From assembly GCA_030063045.1 (NCBI GenBank), contig JAQSEB010000023.1, positions 744,001 through 808,000 of the forward strand: DNA of 64,000 nt, written 5' to 3'. Made by a program: the position numbers and the translations under genes. Shown here piece by piece: positions 1-11,300 of this stretch (the stretch's first letter is position 1; each line of letters opens with the position of its first letter). The notes under the pieces were generated by a model. That model had not been told where the DNA came from, did not search any database, and saw nothing but the letters and a program-made list of their open reading frames with translations. This DNA is from Pratylenchus scribneri (taxonomy: Eukaryota > Nematoda > Chromadorea > Rhabditida > Pratylenchidae).

Positions 1-512
1 TATAGAAATATCAAATTCCAAAATTGTCGATTACTAAAAAAACACTTTCTCCTCCGCGGAATCGAACCTTAGCAAAAAGAAATGTAAAACCCAACACACA
101 ACCGACTGCGCTAAACATGCTTGTGCCCTCCGGTCTTTAAAACTATTAGATAATATTAAGTATTGTCCCAATAGATTTTTTAGACACGCTCGCCATCTGT
201 TTCAATTCCTGCTCCTCCAAAAAATGCTCATCTCCAATTACTCTACTGCTCATAAATATTAGCTTATTGTTAAGTAGAATTTCCGGATCCGAATATAATT
301 TTAAAAATAAAAACATTGATTTATTTGTCATTTATAACAAAAAATCATTTGATAAATATTTGTGGAAAGTTCATTCATCATTTGGCACATCAAAGTAAGG
401 AAAATAAGGCAAGATTGGATTGATTTGGGGATAAAAAACAGAAAAGTGAATAAAAATAACATTTTTTGGGTTGGATTATTAATGGGATGGGGGAATAAAT
501 AAAAATAAAATA
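1..512. other. Sequence downstream of merlin, no clear gene
   Basis: AT-rich sequence past the merlin stop codon. It holds the tRNA-like relic near 44-130 and a 61-codon minus-strand reading frame (146-331) without a recognisable domain or clear splice context; this could be an exon of a neighbouring gene but I cannot support that. Confidence 0.4.
44..130 (-). tRNA. tRNA-like relic (degenerate, Met-like)
   Basis: On the minus strand there is an A-box-like TAGCGCAGTCGG and a B-box AGGTTCGATTCC at tRNA-like spacing. The acceptor stem does not pair, so this is more likely a tRNA pseudogene or SINE head than a working tRNA. Confidence 0.35.
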
Positions 513-3500
513 TTATGGATGTGGTGAGGATGGAATTGTCGTCAAATTTTGTTGTTTTGAATTGGAGGCAGTCATCTCGTCAAAATATTGGGCCCTCGAT
601 TTGGATGTTCCGGTGCAACTCTGCAAAATTTAAATAAATTTATTAATTTCACTTAATTTTAGGCAAATCACAAAAGACAATCCAAAAAATAGATTAAAAA
701 TTATTAAGCCATAAAAATAATATAATTCCCAAAAAACATTCACATCAATAAAAAAAGACCCTATTTTACCATAATTCATGCTTTTAACCCTCCTCCGGTT
801 GATTTTGACTTAAAACATTGTTTTTAATAATATTTTAATAATTTTTTTTAAACAAGCCAATTGGCCTACCTTTCTCAGTGTTGAATGCTTATCAAAATAA
901 CCAGTGACCAGCTTCTGTGCGAACAACCGGTCATTCTCTGTTTCTGTCCCGTCCCGCTTCAATGCTTCCAGCTCTGCGCGGAAATTTGCCAATTTTTCAC
1001 GCAATGATTCGTTTTTATCGCTCCATTCTACCCTAAAATTCGGCATAAATTAAAACTAAAAAAAGGTTTTCGGATAATAAAAAATTAAGGTTTTTTAAAG
1101 TCGACCTGGATTGTTCCAATTCCGCATAAATATTTTGCATTTCACTGTTGAATGATTGCCCAAATTCGCCTCCATTCCCCCCAATGTCCATCAACATCAT
1201 CATTTCCTTCTGTTGTTGAATTCGTTGTTGTTGTTGCTGTCCATTTGTCTCCATTTTGCCACCAAATTTTCTGCCACCATTTTGTTTTTGTTCTTCATCG
1301 GATGCAGCCGATGGCCTTTGTTGAGCACCGCCACCACCGAAAAGTTGTTCTGGATATGGAGGAGGCTCTGTCGCTACCGCCGCCGGTTGACCGCCCATCA
1401 AATTATTGCCATTGTTTCCTCCGCTGCCATTTTGTTGTTGTTGTTTTTGTTGATGTTGGATTAGTCGTTGGGCGAATGTTTCCGCATCTTGACATTTCCT
1501 TTCCAGCGCCATTTTGCTCTCCTCTGCCCTCAAATGTGAAATCTTGATTCGTTGCATTTCAGCTTCTGCCTCATTTGCTCTTCTGGCCATTTCCAGCGCT
1601 TCCTTCTCCGATATTTTGGCCCTTTCAGCAATCAATTGTTGCGTTTCCTCGGCACTTTTGACCACATTCTTTGAAAAAATGATGATTATTTAGAATTTAA
1701 GGGTTGAATAATTTTATTATTATAATTTTTGTTCTTTAACTACATATAAAAATATGGATAAAGTAATTTTAGTACTTCATTTTTATTCTGGAATTAAAAT
1801 TACAATTTAGTGCAATTACAAATCGCAATTACAATTTGGGGCAATTACAATTCACAATTACAATTTGGGGCAATTACAATTTGGGGCAATTACAATTCAC
1901 AATTACAATTTAGTGCAATTACAATTCACAATTACAATTTGGGGCAATTACAATTCACAATTACAATTTAGTGCAATTACAATTCACAATTACAATTTGG
2001 GGCAATTACAATTCACAATTACAATTTAGTGCAATTACAATTCACAATTACAATTTGGGGCAATTACAATTCACAATTACAATTTAGTGCAATTACAATT
2101 TAGGGCAATTACAATTTGGGGCAATTACAATTCACAATTACAATTTAGTGCAATTACAATTCACAATTACAATTTGGGGCAATTACAATTCACAATTACA
2201 ATTTAGTGCAATTACAATTCACAATTACAATTTGGGGCAATTACAATTCACAATTACAATTTAGTGCAATTACAATTCACAATTACAATTTGGGGCAATT
2301 ACAATTCACAATTACAATTTAGTGCAATTACAATTTAGGGCAATTACAATTTGGGGCAATTACAATTCACAATTACAATTTGGGGCAATTACAATTCACA
2401 ATTACAATTTAGTGCAATTACAATTCACAATTACAATTTGGGGCAATTACAATTCACAATTACAATTTAGTGCAATTACAATTTAGGGCAATTACAATTT
2501 GGGGCAATTACAATTCACAATTACAATTTAGTGCAATTACAATTTGGGGCAATTACAATTTGGGGCAATTACAATTTGGGGCAATTACAATTTAGTGCAA
2601 TTACAATTTGGGGCAATTACAATTTAGTGCAATTACAATTTAGGGCAATTACAATTTAGTGCAATTACAATTTGGGGCAATTACAATTTAGTGCAATTAC
2701 AATTTGGGGCAATTACAATTTAGTGCAATTACAATTTGGGGCAATTACAATTTAGTGCAATTACAATTTGGGGCAATTACAATTTAGTGCAATTACAATT
2801 TGGGGCAATTACAATTTAGTGCAATTACAATTTGGGGCAATTACAATTTGGGGCAATTACAATTTGGGGCAATTACAATTTAGTGCAATTACAATTTGGG
2901 GCAATTACAATTTAGTGCAATTACAATTTAGGGCAATTACAATTTGGGGCAATTACAATTCACAATTACAATTTAGTGCAATTACAATTTGGGGCAATTA
3001 CAATTTGGGGCAATTACAATTTGGGGCAATTACAATTTAGTGCAATTACAATTTGGGGCAATTACAATTTAGTGCAATTACAATTTAGGGCAATTACAAT
3101 TTAGTGCAATTACAATTTGGGGCAATTACAATTTAGTGCAATTACAATTTGGGGCAATTACAATTTAGTGCAATTACAATTTGGGGCAATTACAATTTAG
3201 TGCAATTACAATTTGGGGCAATTACAATTTAGTGCAATTACAATTTGGGGCAATTACAATTTGGGGCAATTACAATTTGGGGCAATTACAATTTAGTGCA
3301 ATTACAATTTGGGGCAATTACAATTTAGTGCAATTACAATTTAGGGCAATTACAATTTGGGGCAATTACAATTCACAATTACAATTTAGTGCAATTACAA
3401 TTTGGGGCAATTACAATTCACAATTACAATTTAGTGCAATTACAATTTGGGGCAATTACAATTTGGGGCAATTACAATTTAGTGCAATTACAATTCACAA

Positions 3501-6500
3501 TTACAATTTGGGGCAATTACAATTCACAATTACAATTTAGTGCAATTACAATTCACAATTACAATTTGGGGCAATTACAATTTGGGGCAATTACAATTCA
3601 CAATTACAATTTAGTGCAATTACAATTCACAATTACAATTTGGGGCAATTACAATTTGGGGCAATTACAATTTGGGGCAATTACAATTTAGTGCAATTAC
3701 AATTCACAATTACAATTTGGGGCAATTACAATTTGGGGCAATTACAATTTAGTGCAATTACAATTCACAATTACAATTTGGGGCAATTACAATTCACAAT
3801 TACAATTTAGTGCAATTACAATTTAGGGCAATTACAATTTGGGGCAATTACAATTCACAATTACAATTTAGTGCAATTACAATTTGGGGCAATTACAATT
3901 TGGGGCAATTACAATTTGGGGCAATTACAATTTAGTGCAATTACAATTCACAATTACAATTTGGGACAATTACAATTCACAATTACAATTTAGTGCAATT
4001 ACAATTCACAATTACAATTTGGGGCAATTACAATTCACAATTACAATTTAGTGCAATTACAATTTAGGGCAATTACAATTTGGGGCAATTACAATTCACA
4101 ATTACAATTTAGTGCAATTACAATTTGGGGCAATTACAATTCACAATTACAATTTAGTGCAATTACAATTTGGGGCAATTACAATTTGGGGCAATTACAA
4201 TTTAGTGCAATTACAATTCACAATTACAATTTGGGGCAATTACAATTTGGGGCAATTACAATTTAGTGCAATTACAATTCACAATTACAATTTGGGGCAA
4301 TTACAATTTGGGGCAATTACAATTCACAATTACAATTTGGGGCAATTACAATTCACAATTACAATTTGGGGCAATTACAATTCACAATTACAATTTAGTG
4401 CAATTACAATTCACAATTACAATTTGGGGCAATTACAATTCACAATTACAATTTAGTGCAATTACAAATCGCAATTACAATTTAGTGCAATTACAATTAC
4501 AATCTTTACAATTCTGTTTTCCTTTTTTCTGAAAACATTTTTTTTTTGTTTATTTTAAACATACCAACATGCAATGTATCATAAAGACATTATCATTATG
4601 TACATGTACACATAAACATAAATCCATCAGAAAAAATAGATTTTTGCATATAAATTTAGTCTTTTATGTGATAAAAATTTCTACAATTTATTTTTTAGTA
4701 TTATCCACCTGCATTGTGTTCAATTGTTCGGCCATGTGGCCCAATTCCGCCCGGAGTCTGTCCCTTTCCATTTCGGCTGCCACACGGCTCTCCTTTTCCT
4801 TTTGCAATTTGCACTGTTCCGCCAACCGTCGCTGCCGTTGTTCCTGCGTTTGAATTCGCATTTGTTGGACTTCCAGCAAATCTGGCTGCCTTCTTCTCAA
4901 ATATAAATTGTGCGTGCCAACGCAAAGGTCCAACAGCGATTGATTGATGCTCATATCCTCGGCACGGAAGCGGACTTTGCTTTTGTCTGCCGTACAAATT
5001 GTGAACTGAAAAATGGAAATAATTTAAAAAATAAGATAAATTAATGTGAATTAAGCTTATGCTCTTGGGCCATTTTTTGGATATAACTTTGCGAGTCGAT
5101 AACCAAATTGGGAGAGTAATATACCATTCGAAAGCTGAAAGTATCCTCTACAAAATGACATATTTAATTTTATTAAAACTCAAAAAACATTGCAAAAAAA
5201 AGTAAATTTTCTTTCGAAAATTCTTGTCCATTAATCATTAAATTCACAAGCATTAAACTAAAAATTGAATTTATTAAAATTTAAAAATGCTAAATTGTAG
5301 AGGAACGCTTTAAACTTTAAAATGGTATAACTTTTAGGACTCACGAACTCTATTGATTTTAGTAAATAACTTCAAATAAAACGAACCATTTTATTCTTGA
5401 ATGAAATGCACTTAATTTCGGTCCACGGGAAAAATGGCCTCGGTGAAAGTTTGTTCTCCGGCTCATAAATGCCCAGACCTTGAGCCGATACGCCCAAAAG
5501 CAGTTCCGTATCCCGCTGATTCTACAAAAATTAAATAAATCAATTAATAAAGTGGAAAATTAAGCAAACCCTGATTGGATAATATTGAAGGCCGTACATG
5601 TCCAACTCTTCCGAAAAACAGAGGAATTCCTCCTCCGCATCCTCTCGGCTCATTCCACTGTTATTTGCCCACCAATTGCGGATTTTCTCGTCCCACATTT
5701 CGGCGCTCATTTCAAATTGGCGAATGACAGAGGGTGGAATCAATTTTGTTAGGTCCAGCTCGATTCCGTCCTGTTGGTCGCCGTACATTGCTTGGACCGC
5801 ATAGCAGGCCAGAAGAATTGCCTTAATATTTTAAACCAAAATTCATTTTTAATCGAAAATTATTTTTAAACCAAAACTGGTTTTCTACCGAAAATGGTTT
5901 AAAATGGTTTTTTACAGAAACTGGAAACCAAAAACTGTAAATAGTTTTAAACCAAAACTGGATTTTAAACCTAAATTGGTTTTTTTAATGAAACTAATTA
6001 ATAATTTCTAAATTATCAACTTTTAAATTTATTTATAAATATTTACCGCTTCCGATGGACAATACAAATCCATTGACAGAATTGATTGACGAATTTGTAG
6101 GAAAAACAAATGCCGGGTCATGTCCTGAATCAATTCCGCAATGGATTCGGGGAAGAATTTAGCAATGAACAGAAAATGATAGGACCCATCAGGTTGCTTT
6201 GGAACATTTTGTTGTCGAATCTTAAATGTACAAATATTTAAAATATGGAAAATAAATATTAAATTTCGCAAAGATTTTACTGGTTTAATTTTAATGGTTT
6301 GTACTAGACCCATAAAATTGAAAGATCTGGTCAAGACGCATGATTTGATTCTATTTTGGTTTAGGTTTAACAACCAATTGTAATTTAGTTTTGAACCATT
6401 AAACCAAAATGGGTTTAAACCGTTTAATATCCTTTAATTGTTGACCAAACCATAACAAATTATATACAATTCAATGCGTCTTGACCAGCTCTATCAATTT

Positions 6501-6850
6501 TGGGTATATTTGGTTTGGGAATGTAGGACAAAATCACTTTATTAAAACATTAAAATGATTCCTTTATTTTTAAAGTTTTTTGTCAAATTAAATACTATTA
6601 TTTTATATAATTTGGTCTAAAAAACCTTTCTATCCATTTGAAGCCAACATTTGTAGCCTTTTCGATTGGTGAAGCATAGGCCAAAATACCAAACCTCACG
6701 TAGGCCAATGATTTTGCACACCGTGTCAAATAGCTGCTGTCCGGGTGCATCCCGGTCCACGCTGATTGCATTCAAATCGGCGTCCATTGTTGTTACTTTC
6801 ACTTGGAGCGGTTTTCCGTGACCGGTCAACCAATCCAACATTCGTTCCAT
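513..6850 (-). CDS. nfm-1: Merlin (NF2-like FERM protein)
   Basis: Merlin links membrane proteins to cortical actin and acts upstream of Hippo signalling. Exons run from high to low coordinates: 6850-6626 (FERM F1, motif LREVWYFGL), 6220-6047 (HLFFLQIRQSIL), 5821-5570 (F2, QAMYGDQQDGIEL, EMWDEKIRNWW), about 5522-5397 (F3, TELLLGVSAQGLGIYEPENK), about 5006-4699 (LDLCVGTHNLYLRRR, LEVQQM), about 1665-1108 (coiled coil EAEMQRIKISHLRAEE, then a Q/G-rich linker), about 1042-870 (SDKNESLREKLANF) and 620-513. The LRRRQPDLLEVQQM and EMQRIK segments resemble merlin more closely than ezrin/moesin. The C-terminus, KSRAQYFDEM followed by about 18 more residues, replaces merlin's usual AKSRVAFFEEL end. The intron at 1666-4698 is filled by a satellite. 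An ERM protein is the alternative, less likely. Confidence 0.88.
1800..4515. repeat. 2.7 kb satellite, 14-16 bp units with GCAATTACAATT core
   Basis: Tandem units of GCAATTACAATTTGGG, GCAATTACAATTTAGT, GCAATTACAATTTAGG and CACAATTACAATT follow one another without interruption inside a merlin intron. Larger blocks recur (for example 2768-3040 and 3181-3370 share a long unit order), indicating higher-order duplication. Both ends carry AAATCGCAATTACAATTT. Open frames in it are products of the repeat. Confidence 0.97.
5055..5390. mobile_element. MITE family B, degenerate copy
   Basis: Weak match to family B: left arm with TTGGGCCATTTTTTGG, GTAATATACCATTCGAAAGC and GTATCCTCTACAAAATG, right arm with AGGAACGCTTTAAACTTTAAAATGG. 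It lies in a merlin intron. Confidence 0.5.
6345..6530. mobile_element. Family C element, 1 internal unit
   Basis: In a merlin intron. Has TAGTTTTGAACCATTAAACC, one 46-bp unit (GGGTTTAAACCGTTTAATA...), and the conserved right arm with TGACCAGCTCTATC and TTTTGGGTATATTTGG. Confidence 0.8.
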
Positions 6851-7822
6851 TTTTAATATTTAAAAACCCTAAAATTATAAATTTTTTTAAATTATATGAA
6901 TGAATGAAAATATTGCGTTCAGTAAAAAAAAATGAACAATATTTATGTTTGATGAATAATGTGGAATGTGGAAATAATAGTTAAGGCGTGAATGAGGGTT
7001 GATGTTGAGGCCTATTTAGAAGCCCTCCCTCTTATTAGTCATTCATTGTTTCATTCCAAGGAATAATTTGGGTTAAAAATTTTTACCAGGGACAGTGAAT
7101 TCGAGATTTTTACCTTCATAATTCATTAATAAAAATTTAAAGCTTTATTTTTTATATATGTAAAATTAAATAAGAATAGAACATTGTTTGTGTAATAAAA
7201 TGTTTGCTCACTACATACATCGAAAAGTCATTTAAAATTAAAACATTTTTCAATCAAACCATCTTTTGCTAATTTTATTATTCATTAAATCATTATGTTT
7301 TGGCACTTGTTTTAAGAGTTTTCCAACATGATAAATCCGAAAAAAACATTAGTTTTCCGGTTTAATACTTGTAAATTGCTAAAACCGTTTGATTAAGATG
7401 TTTTAAAAACCACTTTTTTCGGCGAAACGTGAATCGTGAAACTTAAAAGAAAAGAAAATAAACATTATGCCAAATAAATTTTTTATTTTTTTTATCGTAT
7501 TTAAATTAAAAATCAACGGATTTTAAAAATACAGTAATAAAAATTAAATGGTTTGGAATTTGGTTTGGATGGATTTTGGATGGAATGGATGATGGAATAT
7601 AGATCGGAAATGAAAACTTTACAAATAATGTGGTAAAACTATTTGAAATAGATTTATTGAGGTTTTTACACAGAAAAATTGGAATTTGGAATGCTTTTTG
7701 ATTGATTAAACATTGGATTAATAATTAATATAAGGTAGATTAAATTGACTGGATTTTGGGCCTCTAATAATTCTTTGATTTGACACATTTAATTCATCTC
7801 ATTCTCTTCCTTTTCTTCGCCT
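6851..7822. other. Merlin upstream / let-23 downstream region
   Basis: AT-rich. It must contain the merlin 5' flank and the let-23 3' UTR. I see no further gene, repeat array or RNA gene. Confidence 0.5.
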
Positions 7823-8318
7823 TCAAATTGCCGTCTCATTTTGAATGGATTGGCCATTCATCAGCGTCTTTTCCACCGTATTCATATAACCAACTGTGGG
7901 GTCTTCATGGCAATTTCCATTTTCTTCCACTGAAAGCCGGATCAAATCATTTTCTTCTCCATTTCCATTCATATATTCCCGTTGATTTGCATAAATTGCG
8001 CGTGCTTCATTTGGTGAATTTTCTTAATTAACAAATCCATTCAAATAAATATTATTCCCAAAATAATTCCCACCTTTATCCCTCGCCGCCATCTCATCCA
8101 CCACTTGAGTGTAATCCTCCTCGCCCACTTCCCGTCCATCTCCTTCGTCCTCTTCTTCTCCCAATCCTTCCAACCCTGCCACTCTTTTTGGCACCAAATA
8201 ATTCTCTTCATCCGTAGACCTTCTTCCGGACTCGTCCGTCCAAGGTTGTGACCATTTTCGGCTGACCGGATCACTTTTGTAGCGGGTGGATGCCGTCCCA
8301 GTGCTTCCATGTCTTCCT
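7823..8318 (-). other. LET-23 tail: phosphotyrosine and PDZ-ligand motifs
   Basis: Splicing GGAG|GTAGGG (near 8717) to CCCAG|GAGGAAG (8318), and a second junction to about 8025, gives a tail with ENYLVP, EDYTQVV, IYANQ, EYMNG and GYMNT. The last three are YxN motifs, the class bound by GRB2/SEM-5 SH2 domains. The protein ends in ETAI, a class I PDZ ligand (T at -2, hydrophobic at 0). C. elegans LET-23 also ends in a PDZ ligand, bound by LIN-7. Confidence 0.8.
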
Positions 8319-11300
8319 CCTGGGAAATATTTCTTTGTTTGGCCTTTTTGCCGAAAGATCGGTCTTTTTTATCAATCATATACCCAAAATTTGATAGAGC
8401 TGGTCAAAACGCATTGAATTGTATATAATTTGTTATGGTTTGGTCAACAATTAAAGGGTATTAAACGGTTTAAACCCATTTTGGTTTGGTCAACAATTAA
8501 AGGGTATTAAACAGTTTAAATCCATTTTGATTTGTTCAACAATTAAAGGGTATTAAACGGTTTAAACCCATTTTGGTTTAATGGTTCAAAACTAAGTTGG
8601 AATTGGTTAAACCAAAACCAAAACATAATCAAATGATAACTTGAAAAGCTCTATCGGGTGATTAAGGTTTATAGGGTCTACAATCAAGTTCTTAGGCAAA
8701 AAACCCGCACCCCTACCTCCTTCCATCTTCAATTTCCCCGGGGCCGGTGGTGACGGAGGGGATGATCGACTTTTTGTTGATCCATTTGCCGAAGAGGGGA
8801 AGAAGCAATCATTGGTGGTTGCCGTTTCTGGACTGCTCCTTCCAGCGCCATTTGTGGCAGCCACTTTTGCCGATGAATTTTGGTTGCTACTGCAATATTC
8901 GGCCGGATTCAAATTCAACGGATCCAGGAAATCACTGTCCTGCAACAGCCGAGCGATCATTGCCTGCTGATCCTGATTGCTGATCGACTCCATCCTTCGT
9001 TGATTTGCCTCCCTCCGCTGAATGTAAAGATGTGGGGCACGACAGAATTGCTCGAAAGTGGCCTTTATTTGCCGGAAACGCGGTCTATCCTTGGGGCGAT
9101 TCATCCAACCTGTGAATGCGTGAAGTAATCAACAGGGAACAGTCCAATTTATTGACATTTATACTCATCAAGGACTCAACCCAATTTTGATGATTTTAAT
9201 ATTTTAAATATTAAAGAGCAGGCTCTTGGCTATTCAAGGATATAAAATTTATTTAAATTGGTTCAGAATTGTTTGAATTGTGTCCAAAAAACAATTTAAA
9301 ATGACCTTTACTATGGACTGGCAAAACCAATTTAAATAAAATTAGTATATTTAGGATAGCCAAAAGTCTTCTCTTTAATCCTATATATAATTTTAGAGAT
9401 CTCTGTCCGCAACGTTTTTTTGTCCCCCGGTTTTTTCGGAGATGTGTGGATATAATGAGCTGAAATTTTTTAGTCAGGGGTTTTCGGGGGTGCTGATCAC
9501 GACCAGATAGTTAGTTTTTTGATTTGGCCAAGTCTCGCGCAGCTAGGTCATAAGTTATGGCCAAGTTTGGTAATGATAGTTTTTGATGATGAAAATGTCA
9601 AGTATAGGGTAATCGAGGGTGCTGAAGACGATGGTGATAATGGTTTTGCATTTGGTTCAAGTCTCGCGCAGCTTGGCCATAGCGTTATGGCCAAGTTTGG
9701 TGATGTTGGATTTTGATGATGGAGAAGTGAAATATAGGGTAATCGACCATGCTAAAGATGATGGTGATAATCTTTTTGCATTTGGTTTAGGTTTTGGCCA
9801 TGAAATATGCAAATTTTATTTTCTATGGAATGTGGAGTATTCCACAAAAATGTGGAGTATTCCACATATCGATTTTTTGCCCGCCCTATGAGTAGTATAG
9901 TAGAATTGATTGATGCTTTTTTTTAATGACTTGAATAGCTCAGATGGTAGAGTGCTAGACTTTTGCTGTGTAGGCCATGTTCGACTCCCAGTGGTAACAA
10001 ATAATTTTTTTTATCATTTTATCCTAAACAATTTAATTCTCCGAGCCCCGAAGGGGCGAAGATGATATAGGGAAACAATCGAAGGGCGAGCGAAGCGAGC
10101 TGAGCCCCGAAGGGGCGAAGATGATATAGGGAAATAATCGAAGGGCGAACGAAGCGAGCTGAGCCCCGAAGGGGCGAGAGATAAGCTGATGTAAAAGATA
10201 GAGAAGAGAAAAAGAATTTAGATAAGATGAATAGAGAAAAGAAAAAGATATGATGAATAAGATAGAGAAAAAGAAAAAAAAAGAATGTAGATAAGATGAA
10301 TAGAGAAAAGATAAAGATACGATGAATAAGATAGAGAAAGAAAAAAAAGAATGTAGATAAGATGAATAGAGAAAAGAAAAAGATATGATGAATAAGATAG
10401 AGAAAAAGAAAAAAAAAGAATGTAGATAAGATGAATAGAGAAAAGAAAAAGATATGATGAATAAGATAGAGAAAGGAAAAAAAGAATGTAGATAAGATGA
10501 ATAGAGAAAAGAAAAAGATATGATGAATAAGATAGAGAAAAAGAAAAAAAAAGAATGTAGATAAGATGAATAGAGAAAAGAAAAAGATATGATGAATAAG
10601 ATAGAGAAAGGAAAAAAAGAATGTAGATAAAATGAATAGAGAAAAGAAAAAGATATGATGAATAAGATAGAGAAAGGAAAAAAAGAATGTAGATAAGATG
10701 AATAGAGAAAAGAAAAAGATATGATGAATAAGATAGAGAAAAAGAAAAAAAAGAATGTAGATAAGATGAATAGAGAAAAGAAAAAGATATGATGAATAAG
10801 ATAGAGAAAGGAAAAAAAGAATGTAGATAAGATGAATAGAGAAAAGAAAAAGATATGATGAATAAGATAGAGAAAAAGAAAAAAAAGAATGTAGATAAGA
10901 TGAATAGAGAAAAGAAAAAGATATGATGAATAAGATAGAGAAAAAGAAAAAAAAAGAATGTAGATAAGATGAATAGAGAAAAGAAAAAGATATGATGAAT
11001 AAGATAGAGAAAAAGAAAAAAAAAGAATGTAGATAAGATGAATAGAGAAAAGAAAAAGATATGATGAATAAGATAGAGAAAGGAAAAAAAGAATGTAGAT
11101 AAGATGAATAGAGAAAAGATAAAGATACGATGAATAAGATAGAGAAAGAAAAAAAAGAATGTAGATAAGATGAATAGAGAAAAGAAAAAGATATGATGAA
11201 TAAGATAGAGAAAAAGAAAAAAAAAGAATGTAGATAAGATGAATAGAGAAAAGAAAAAGATATGATGAATAAGATAGAGAAAGGAAAAAAAGAATGTAGA

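Noticed and set aside
2768..4515. Possible CRISPR array
   Set aside because: Units are directly tandem without unique spacers, and this is a nematode intron.
2768..4532. Long open frames with repeated QLQFSAITIWGNYN-like peptides
   Set aside because: They are translations of the satellite; no start context, and they lie in a merlin intron.
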